Shown here: positions 1 to 3,286 of the stretch, piece after piece | Layout: each line of letters starts with the position of its first letter | Numbering within the stretch: position 1 is the first letter of the stretch | Source: Endomicrobium sp. | GTDB taxonomy: Bacteria; Elusimicrobiota; Endomicrobiia; Endomicrobiales; Endomicrobiaceae | Assembly (NCBI GenBank): GCA_031277075.1 | Contig: JAISLV010000112.1 | Coordinates: forward strand, 1 to 5,632 | DNA length: 5,632 nt | Direction: 5' to 3' | Translations under genes and position numbers: made by a program | Notes under the pieces: model-generated | What the model saw: only the letters and a program-made list of their open reading frames with translations | What the model was told of the DNA's origin: nothing | Database searches by the model: none

Positions 1-45
1 CAAAAGGCGCGGCAAGGACGGGCGTTAGGGTTTTTAGAGACACCC
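1..45 (-). mobile_element. Partial MITE-like element (copy A), cut by the window edge
   Basis: Read on the minus strand from 45, this begins GGGTGTCTCTAAAAACCC. Its first 30 bases match the start of the complete element at 1525-1607 in 29 positions, and similarity weakens further in. The end at 45 is the same terminus as the yrbL-facing end of the complete copy. The remainder, including the second inverted repeat, would lie left of the window. The element directly abuts the truncated toxin gene, so it probably interrupts or replaced the toxin's 5' half. No transposase is encoded, and target-site duplications cannot be judged because only one flank is visible. Confidence 0.72.
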
Positions 46-49
46 AAAT

Positions 50-220
50 ATGAAATCTGTAGGCAGCGGAGTTCATGAACTAAAAATCAATTTTCAAAAA
101 GCTTATAGAATATATTTTACAAATATCAACGGTGAAATTATTTTATTGCTTTGCGGCGGTGATAAATCAAGCCAAGACAAAGATATACAAAAAGCAAAAG
201 AATTAAAGGGGGCTTTATGA
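50..220 (+). pseudogene. 3' remnant of HigB/RelE-like (Gp49-like, DUF891) addiction-module toxin
   Basis: The frame gives 56 residues containing KSVGSGVHELKINF, AYRIYFT, and LLLCGGDKSSQDKDI followed by a KAKEL-type helix. This is the characteristic C-terminal half of the phage-derived Gp49-like toxins related to HigB/RelE, which act as ribosome-dependent mRNA interferases. Family members are usually about 95-110 residues, so roughly 40-50 N-terminal residues are missing. Upstream in frame there are only four codons before a TAG at 35-37, and these run into the MITE-like end at 45. The ATG at 50 probably corresponds to an internal residue. The 3' end is intact and its TGA overlaps the antitoxin ATG (ATGA at 217-220), the toxin-first order typical of this family. 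The remnant is probably inactive as a toxin but may still serve translational coupling to the antitoxin. Confidence 0.8.
205..212 (+). promoter_or_regulatory. Ribosome binding site of the antitoxin gene
   Basis: AAAGGGGG lies four bases upstream of the ATG at 217, inside the last codons of the toxin remnant. With the ATGA overlap this supports coupled translation of the two genes and fixes the antitoxin start. Confidence 0.6.
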
Positions 221-531
221 TAAAAAAAGAAGATTTAGAATTAACAGATTTTTGGGAAGAAAGAGCAAAAAGTTTAAATACTCTTAAAAAGATAAAAGCG
301 TATATGAACGCCGCAAACAAAGCCTACGACGAAACAGGCGATGTAGGAGTGCTTCTTTCTGCCTTAGAATTAATAGCTATGGCAAAAGGAAACATCTCTA
401 AAGTAGCTAAGAAATCTAAAATAGCGCGCAGAAGCGTATATAATTTATTCAAAAAAAACTCTAATCCGACTTTAAGAACTTTATCCGCTGTTTCAAAAAA
501 TATCGGCGTTAACATACACTTATCTTTATAA
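217..531 (+). CDS. XRE-type antitoxin (HigA-like addiction-module antidote protein)
   Basis: This 104-residue protein matches the antidote family that partners Gp49-like toxins. The N-terminal part (residues about 8-55) has the helical DFWEERAKSL...AYMNAANKAY...LLSALELIAMAKG pattern. The C-terminal part (about 57-104) is a Cro/C1-type helix-turn-helix with NISKVAKKSKIARRSVYNLF, followed by NPTLRTLSAVSKNIGV. Such antitoxins bind and neutralise the toxin and repress their own promoter. The gene appears full length, with a good Shine-Dalgarno and a TAA stop at 529-531. Its partner toxin is truncated just upstream, so it is probably a solitary antitoxin; it could still regulate DNA or protect against a related toxin elsewhere. 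The native operon promoter is not in the window, because the MITE-like end occupies the region upstream of the toxin remnant. The family assignment is firm; present-day function is inferred. Confidence 0.85.
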   Translation: MIKKEDLELTDFWEERAKSLNTLKKIKAYMNAANKAYDETGDVGVLLSALELIAMAKGNISKVAKKSKIARRSVYNLFKKNSNPTLRTLSAVSKNIGVNIHLSL

Positions 532-541
532 TCGTCAATGG

Positions 542-685
542 CATACGCGGTGTAGCTTTACCGCAAAGAACCGCTCGTTGACGCGGCAGTCTCCCGTCAA
601 AAACATTGCAGGAAACGCTCTTTATAAAAGCTCCGGCGTTTGGATAAAGCCCAGCAAGAACGACAAACTCGCAAAAAAGAATTAG
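542..685 (+). pseudogene. Possible 3' remnant of an unidentified gene
   Basis: A frame without a start codon reads TAKNRSLT, then SPVKNIAGNALYKSSGVWIKP, and ends SKNDKLAKKN at the TAG at 683-685. The composition is protein-like and less AT-rich than the surrounding spacer. The other two forward frames are broken by stops. I cannot assign a family. It could be a chance open frame, or the tail of a gene lost when the neighbouring repeats accumulated. Confidence 0.25.
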
Positions 686-693
686 GAAAATAT

Positions 694-720
694 GGTCAAG
701 GGGACGGATGAATTGACCGC
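694..720 (-). repeat. Hairpin repeat module, third copy (GGTCAA...TTGACC)
   Basis: GGTCAA at 694-699 pairs with TTGACC at 713-718 around a 13-base loop. On the minus strand the sequence reads AAGCGGTCAATTCATCCGTC and onward, closely matching the start of the 69-bp repeats at 2409 and 3106, which have the same stem and loop length. Only the hairpin part is conserved here; the GCGGGTTTTTTATAAGACGT half is absent. Confidence 0.6.
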
Positions 721-770
721 TTTTTACCGTCTATCTATAGTCTCCATAACCCTGAATTTATTTCAAGGTC

Positions 771-807
771 TGCCGTTACCTTTCCCCAACTGCCCCGCAC
801 CGCAGCA
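771..807 (+). repeat. Dispersed repeat module (TGCCGTT...CCAACTG...CCGCACC)
   Basis: The sequence TGCCGTTACCTTT, CCCCAACTGCCCCGC, ACCGCAGCAC recurs in the same orientation at 2361-2400 with a few substitutions and a one-base gap. In both places it lies near the GGTCAA hairpin module, though in a different relative arrangement. It may be a component of a compound intergenic repeat. Confidence 0.55.
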
Positions 808-886
808 CAATCGCTTTTTTTGTCTATTTTTACAACATATACTCCACCTATTGACACTCTTTTTCTGAAATTTTTTATCCTCGTGT

Positions 887-1507
887 TTATTCTATAGCGC
901 AGGCAAGTTTTTGAACATCCGGATTTTTAGAAAATCCGAGTATGTTAGAAACTATATACCTTTTCCAATATCTTTTCAGCTTGCTTCTTGCGTAAAACTT
1001 AAAAAAATACTCAATAGGAACAGTTTTCCCGGATTTTATGTTATCTACAAACACCAAAGAGAACTTTTCAGGAGACTCTCTTTTCAAACATATATTTTCA
1101 AGCTTCATATCGTAAAAAACAACAGCATTTTCATAAAGGATACGTTTGAAGTTTTTAAAAGCTTCTATCAAAATTTCAAAATTTTTAGAAACAAAAGAAA
1201 CGTCTGACAGCCAATCTGACATTCTCAGCGAAGAGTTGCCGTCAAAATCTTTGATAAGCTCAAAAACATATCCGTCGCCCAGATTTGTTTCGACAGTTCC
1301 TTTAAAATCGGCGGCAAAATTTATTTTGACGCCTTTTTTATGCAATTGGTTAAATCTGCATATTTCCCTGCGCATTTCCATTAACTTGAAATTTGTTTTT
1401 TTTAAAATTTTTATACATAAAGAATCGTCGTAAGGATGTCTGTAGACCACTTTGTCTCCGCCTTCGTTCAGATATAAATCCTGCGTTAATGTAAGAAACT
1501 TGCTCAT
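887..1507 (-). CDS. yrbL: YrbL-family protein kinase-like protein
   Basis: The 206-residue product resembles E. coli YrbL (about 210 residues), a PhoP-linked protein with a protein-kinase-like fold. The conserved block GTVETNLGDGYVFELIKDFDG at residues 70-90 is diagnostic. Kinase-like residues are in order: Lys33 in CIKI (ATP-binding lysine position), Glu48 in the following helix, Asp133 with Lys135 and Asn138 in FYDMKLENI (catalytic-loop position), and Asp155 in VFVDNI (DFG position). The C-terminal LKRYWKRYI also matches the family. The start is supported by AAGGAGA seven bases upstream. No partner gene is adjacent. A MITE-like element begins four bases beyond the Shine-Dalgarno, so transcription must start within or beyond that element. 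The substrate of this family is not established; family membership is confident, kinase activity is inferred. Confidence 0.85.
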   Translation of the reverse strand: MSKFLTLTQDLYLNEGGDKVVYRHPYDDSLCIKILKKTNFKLMEMRREICRFNQLHKKGVKINFAADFKGTVETNLGDGYVFELIKDFDGNSSLRMSDWLSDVSFVSKNFEILIEAFKNFKRILYENAVVFYDMKLENICLKRESPEKFSLVFVDNIKSGKTVPIEYFFKFYARSKLKRYWKRYIVSNILGFSKNPDVQKLACAIE

Positions 1508-1514
1508 TTAAACG

Positions 1515-1521
1515 TCTCCTT
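1515..1521 (-). promoter_or_regulatory. Ribosome binding site of yrbL
   Basis: AAGGAGA on the minus strand is spaced seven bases from the ATG at 1507-1505. It fixes the yrbL start. Only three bases separate it from the inverted repeat of the MITE-like element. Confidence 0.75.
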
Positions 1522-1524
1522 AAA

Positions 1525-1607
1525 GGGTGTCTCTAAAAACCCTAATGCCCGTCCGAGCCTGCGTCTTTTGCGGCAAGTACAAACATTATAGGTTTTTAGA
1601 GACACCC
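1525..1607 (-). mobile_element. Complete 83-bp MITE-like element (copy B)
   Basis: The ends are a perfect 17-bp inverted repeat: GGGTGTCTCTAAAAACC at 1525-1541 and its reverse complement at 1591-1607. The pairing continues imperfectly inward (CCCTAATG against CCTATAATG). The first 30 bases recur at the left edge of the window (1-45). The element is too short to encode protein, so it would depend on a transposase elsewhere. A link to the IS5 superfamily is only a guess from the GGGTGTCTC-type ends. No convincing target-site duplication is visible (left flank TTAAA, right flank ATAGT). A full transcript through the element could fold into a long hairpin. Confidence 0.75.
1585..1590 (-). promoter_or_regulatory. 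Candidate -10 box inside the MITE-like element, facing yrbL
   Basis: A perfect TATAAT lies on the minus strand immediately inside the distal inverted repeat, directed at yrbL. At 17-bp spacing the -35 position is AACTAT, outside the element and a poor match to TTGACA. The signal is therefore suggestive only. A start about seven bases downstream would give a leader of about 70 nt before the yrbL ATG. Confidence 0.35.
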
Positions 1608-1660
1608 ATAGTTTAGGTTAAAAATTCTTCAATATATTTTTTTGCAAATATTTAGATAAA

Positions 1661-2008
1661 TCAAATTTTTGTCGCTTCTAACGCTAAATAAAACATCTCG
1701 AATTTTTTATAAGAGATAAAAAATTCCCTATTTCTAAAATAGGAAGCATTAGAGAAACCCTTTTGTATCGCAAATATATAAAAAAACCATTCTGTTTTTA
1801 TTTCTAACAGAATGGCTTTTAAGTATTTGTTTATATATATTATTGTTGTTACTTGGCTGTGTCGGCTGTCGGCTGGATGTTTCATATTCTTTATTTTTTT
1901 ATTTTCAGCGAATTCCCTGTCAAATTGAAAAATTTTAGTCTTTAGCTTTATTTTGTTTTTGTATCTTATTATATTGGCAATTGCAGAGTTAAACTCAAAA
2001 GCTTTCAT
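1661..2008 (-). CDS. Very AT-rich hypothetical ORF in a short leftward transcription unit
   Basis: The open frame of 115 codons starts MKAFEFNSAIANIIRYKNK. The start is supported by AGAGGA six bases upstream and a plausible TTGCGT-17-TATAAT promoter just before that. Against it, the frame reads straight through a strong terminator-like hairpin at 1781-1815 and then through two more hairpins. Composition is far more AT-rich than yrbL or ispE. I recognise no family, signal peptide or membrane segment. The N-terminal part may be the start of a frameshifted or truncated gene, or the unit may produce a small RNA of about 240 nt with the ORF incidental. The start region is better supported than the 3' half. 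Confidence 0.25.
   Translation of the reverse strand: MKAFEFNSAIANIIRYKNKIKLKTKIFQFDREFAENKKIKNMKHPADSRHSQVTTIIYINKYLKAILLEIKTEWFFYIFAIQKGFSNASYFRNREFFISYKKFEMFYLALEATKI
1701..1725. repeat. Perfect 10-bp inverted repeat (hairpin), part of a multi-stem structure
   Basis: AATTTTTTAT at 1701-1710 and ATAAAAAATT at 1716-1725 are perfect complements around a five-base loop. It is followed by CCTATTT/AAATAGG (1727-1733 and 1737-1743). Both are enclosed by a nine-pair outer stem (1677-1685 with 1745-1753) that has one G-U pair if transcribed leftward. Confidence 0.45.
1781..1815 (-). terminator. Intrinsic terminator of a leftward transcript
   Basis: Read leftward, CCATTCTGTT (1815-1806) and AACAGAATGG (1796-1787) form a perfect 10-bp stem with a nine-base loop, followed directly by TTTTTT (1786-1781). 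The stem is only moderately GC-rich, but the geometry is classic. It would end a transcript begun at the promoter near 2032-2060, giving an RNA of about 240 nt. Confidence 0.65.
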
Positions 2009-2014
2009 ATATTA

Positions 2015-2020
2015 TCCTCT
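2015..2020 (-). promoter_or_regulatory. Ribosome binding site of the AT-rich ORF
   Basis: AGAGGA on the minus strand lies six bases before the ATG at 2008-2006. It argues that the transcript is, or was, translated. Confidence 0.4.
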
Positions 2021-2031
2021 CTTGTCCGCCG

Positions 2032-2060
2032 ATTATACAAATTTTTAATAAAAGACGCAA
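2032..2060 (-). promoter_or_regulatory. Candidate sigma70-type promoter, leftward
   Basis: TATAAT at 2032-2037 is preceded, 17 bases upstream on the minus strand, by TTGCGT at 2055-2060. The -10 is perfect and the -35 shares its first three bases with consensus. Predicted initiation near 2025 leaves a short leader containing the AGAGGA site. Confidence 0.45.
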
Positions 2061-2074
2061 AAAAAAGAAAAGGA

Positions 2075-2149
2075 CTAGCGTATTTCCACGCCCGCCTTTT
2101 CTGCAAGCGCGGATTGCTCTGGCAAAATGCGTAGCCCCGCGCCTATTAA
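2075..2149 (-). pseudogene. Possible short remnant of an unidentified gene
   Basis: A leftward frame bounded by stops reads GAGLRILPEQSALAEKAGVE and ends IR-stop at 2075. It is strikingly GC-richer and more protein-like than its AT-rich surroundings. The segment also contains GCGCGG/CCGCGC complements (2107-2112 and 2137-2142). It may be the tail of a decayed gene or part of another dispersed repeat. No family is assigned. Confidence 0.2.
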
Positions 2150-2311
2150 TTATGTCTACTCAAGTTTAAAGAAGGACTCAAAACAAAAAATAAAGCCTTG
2201 ACGTGTTGAGCAATATATTACACCTTTTACAAAGGAGTGACAGCAAAGCTGACGGGGTTTATATTTGCTGTTTGCTATTTTATTTGCCGTTGTCTTTTGC
2301 ATTTCGTCGTC

Positions 2312-2332
2312 ATTGCGGGCTTGACCCGCAAT
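2312..2332. repeat. Dispersed palindrome ATTGCGGG-CTTGA-CCCGCAAT
   Basis: ATTGCGGG at 2312-2319 and CCCGCAAT at 2325-2332 form a perfect 8-bp stem with a five-base loop. Hairpins of this form (CGTCATTGCGGGCTTGACCC type) are familiar dispersed intergenic repeats in many bacterial genomes, by recollection rather than search. Confidence 0.6.
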
Positions 2333-2360
2333 CTTTCTTTTGTAGTTGTTTTTTGTCTTT

Positions 2361-2400
2361 TGCCGTTGCCTTTTCCCAACTGTCCCGCGCCGTAGCGCGA
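2361..2400 (+). repeat. Second copy of the TGCCGTT...CCAACTG module
   Basis: TGCCGTTGCCTTTTCCCAAC followed by TGTCCCGCGCCGTAGCGC corresponds to 771-807. Here it lies directly upstream of the 69-bp repeat at 2409, suggesting a compound element of about 115 bp. Confidence 0.55.
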
Positions 2401-2408
2401 CCAATAAA

Positions 2409-2477
2409 AAAGCGGTCAATTTATCCGTCCCATTGACCACAAAGCGGGTTTTTTATAAGACGTTCAAAAAGATAAAA
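2409..2477 (+). repeat. 69-bp direct repeat, copy 1
   Basis: This copy aligns without gaps to 3106-3174 with about seven differences, six of them in the first 36 bases. It has a GGTCAA/TTGACC hairpin (2414-2419 and 2433-2438, 13-base loop) followed by the nearly invariant GCGGGTTTTTTATAAGACGT and CAAAAAGATAAAA. Confidence 0.75.
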
Positions 2478-2657
2478 CCTGACTTGACCGTTTTTTGCAA
2501 AAAGAGAGTTAAAAGTGGTCGCCAAATATGGAAGTTTTGTAAAATAGGCAAAAGAAAAGATATATTTGCAAAGAAAGTAGTAAAGAAAAAAATAGCATTA
2601 GAGTGAAGATAGTAAGAAAAGAAGGAAGAGGAAGAATAGATGAACAACAAACGACAG

Positions 2658-2678
2658 ATGCTGAAACAAGTTCAGCAT
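2658..2678. repeat. Dispersed palindrome ATGCTGAA-ACAAG-TTCAGCAT
   Basis: Perfect 8-bp arms at 2658-2665 and 2671-2678 around a five-base loop. Its core (CTGAAACAAGTTCAG) is shared with the CCCTGAA/TTCAGGG hairpin at 2787-2805, so the two belong to one related palindrome family. Confidence 0.65.
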
Positions 2679-2699
2679 GACAGGCACGGCAACCTGAAC

Positions 2700-2786
2700 T
2701 GACGCGAACGCGTCACCAAAAACTGACGCGAATGCGTCACCCAAAACTGACGCGAAGCGTCACCCAAAACTGACGCGAACGCGTCA
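2700..2786. repeat. Tandem array of four TGACGC-GAAN-GCGTCA palindromes
   Basis: The four palindromes are at 2700-2715, 2724-2739, 2748-2762 and 2771-2786. They have identical 6-bp arms TGACGC/GCGTCA with loops GAAC, GAAT, GAA and GAAC. The period is 24, 24 and 23 bp, and the spacers are near-identical (ACCAAAAAC- or CCCAAAAC-like). The array is flanked on both sides by CCTGAAC-type sequence, as if it expanded inside one copy of the CTGAAC palindrome. Confidence 0.85.
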
Positions 2787-2833
2787 CCCTGAACTTGTTT
2801 CAGGGTCTCTTTCAGGGTCTATTTCAGGGTCTG
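2787..2833. repeat. CCCTGAA hairpin followed by three tandem 12-bp repeats
   Basis: CCCTGAA at 2787-2793 pairs with TTCAGGG at 2799-2805 around CTTGT. From 2798 the unit TTTCAGGGTCT plus one variable base occurs three times (2798-2809, 2810-2821, 2822-2833). A degenerate hairpin of the same family is at 750-768. The repeated Phe-Gln-Gly-Leu run this creates in one frame is not evidence of a protein. Confidence 0.8.
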
Positions 2834-2914
2834 CCTTTGCTTAGCTGCTTAATTGCTTTCAAAGTGTCAAAAGTGGAACATGCAGGAATAGCGCATAGTA
2901 GAAAAGAACTAAAA

Positions 2915-3133
2915 ATGTATATGTCGTTGGCGCAAGATAATTTGAGGGATAAAAACCAATACGACAAAATAAAGAGATTTGTTCGTAGATTAGAGCTTTT
3001 ACAAACAGCAATTATAGAAATAGCAGGTCAAGAGTATATAGCTAAACCAGCAATTGATATTGAAACGCAAAAACTTGTAAAAATGCTCTATTCTGTGTGG
3101 TCGCCAAAGCGGTCAATTCTTCCATACCCTTGA
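2915..3133 (+). CDS. Small hypothetical protein or gene remnant, unknown function
   Basis: From the ATG at 2915 the frame encodes 72 residues beginning MYMSLAQDNLRDKNQYDKIK and continuing RFVRRLELLQTAIIEIAGQE, then a KPAIDIETQKLVKMLYSVW segment. The pattern is helical, charged and protein-like. Protein-like sequence continues upstream of the ATG (VEHAGIAHSRKELK), back to the 12-bp repeats at 2798-2833, with no clear start or Shine-Dalgarno. The last dozen residues and the stop are supplied by the 69-bp repeat at 3106. This suggests the fragment of a larger gene bounded on both sides by repeats rather than an intact gene. No signal peptide, membrane segment or known motif was recognised. Confidence 0.35.
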   Translation: MYMSLAQDNLRDKNQYDKIKRFVRRLELLQTAIIEIAGQEYIAKPAIDIETQKLVKMLYSVWSPKRSILPYP

Positions 3134-3174
3134 CCGCAAAGCGGGTTTTTTATAAGACGTCCAAAAAGATAAAA
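3106..3174 (+). repeat. 69-bp direct repeat, copy 2
   Basis: About 90 percent identical to 2409-2477 and in the same orientation. Its hairpin arms are longer (GCGGTCAA at 3109-3116 and TTGACCGC at 3130-3137, 13-base loop). CCGC-AAA-GCGG followed by six T residues could act as a weak rightward terminator. The repeat ends nine bases from the tRNA-Gln 3' end. Confidence 0.75.
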
Positions 3175-3182
3175 TGAAAAAA

Positions 3183-3253
3183 CTCCGGGACTAGGATTCG
3201 AACCTAGACAAAGGGATCCAAAATCCCTTGTGCTACCTTTACACAATCCCGGA
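3183..3253 (-). tRNA. tRNA-Gln (anticodon UUG)
   Basis: Read leftward from 3253, the acceptor strand TCCGGGA pairs with TCCCGGA (3190-3184) and the discriminator is G at 3183. The D stem is GTGT/GCAC with the loop AAAGGTA. The anticodon stem AGGGA/TCCCT encloses TTTTGGA with anticodon TTG (3221-3219), reading the glutamine codon CAA. The T arm is CTAGG-TTCGAAT-CCTAG. CCA is not encoded (GTT follows the acceptor strand). The gene begins 33 bp after the ispE stop on the same strand, with no convincing terminator or promoter between, so it is probably co-transcribed with ispE and processed out. A tRNA-Gln directly after ispE is also found in Pseudomonas. Confidence 0.95.
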
Positions 3254-3286
3254 ATTCAATGCCGCTTTTTTAAGTTTTTTAAACTT

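Larger units (their letters stand above)
532..886. other. Intergenic region with a possible gene remnant and dispersed repeat modules
   Basis: No intact gene is visible between the antitoxin stop and the yrbL stop. Positions 542-685 carry a start-less open frame that looks like the tail of a decayed gene. Positions 694-720 hold an inverted-orientation copy of the GGTCAA/TTGACC hairpin module, 750-768 a degenerate CCCTGAA/TTCAAGG hairpin, and 771-807 a copy of the module also found at 2361-2400. The last 70 bases are AT-rich. No intrinsic terminator for the leftward yrbL gene was recognised. Confidence 0.6.
2150..3105. other. Repeat-rich stretch with no confident gene before 2915
   Basis: Apart from the separately listed hairpins, the palindrome array and one 69-bp repeat, I see no convincing gene between 2150 and about 2840. 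The open frames across 2156-2440 are built largely from the repeat modules. Positions 2480-2640 are purine-rich on the plus strand. The frame ending at 2606 encodes a lysine-rich tail (KRKDIFAKKVVKKKIALE) that may be another remnant. Confidence 0.5.

Noticed and set aside
851..879. Possible rightward promoter with TTGACA at 851-856
   Set aside because: The -35 is perfect, but the 17-bp spacing gives TTTATC as the -10 and the transcript would run antisense through yrbL with no rightward gene. Too weak to call.
911..1433. Rightward open frames opposite yrbL
   Set aside because: They are antisense shadows of the well-supported yrbL gene.
2156..2440. Leftward 94-codon open frame beginning MVNGTDKLTAF
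   Set aside because: It is composed almost entirely of dispersed repeat modules (the 69-bp repeat start, the TGCCGTT module and the ATTGCGGG palindrome), so it is not evidence of a gene.
2203..2606. Two overlapping rightward open frames across the repeat block
   Set aside because: Both are built from the same repeat modules and lack Shine-Dalgarno sequences. Only the lysine-rich tail near 2520-2606 looks mildly protein-like.
2700..2786. CRISPR-like array
   Set aside because: The repeats are about 16 bp with spacers of only 8 bases that are themselves nearly identical. There are no unique spacers and no cas genes, so it is a simple palindrome tandem array.
3272..3286. AAGTTT/AAACTT hairpin between ispE and tRNA-Gln
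   Set aside because: It is an AT-only stem followed leftward by A residues rather than T, so it does not look like a terminator. Co-transcription of the tRNA is more likely.
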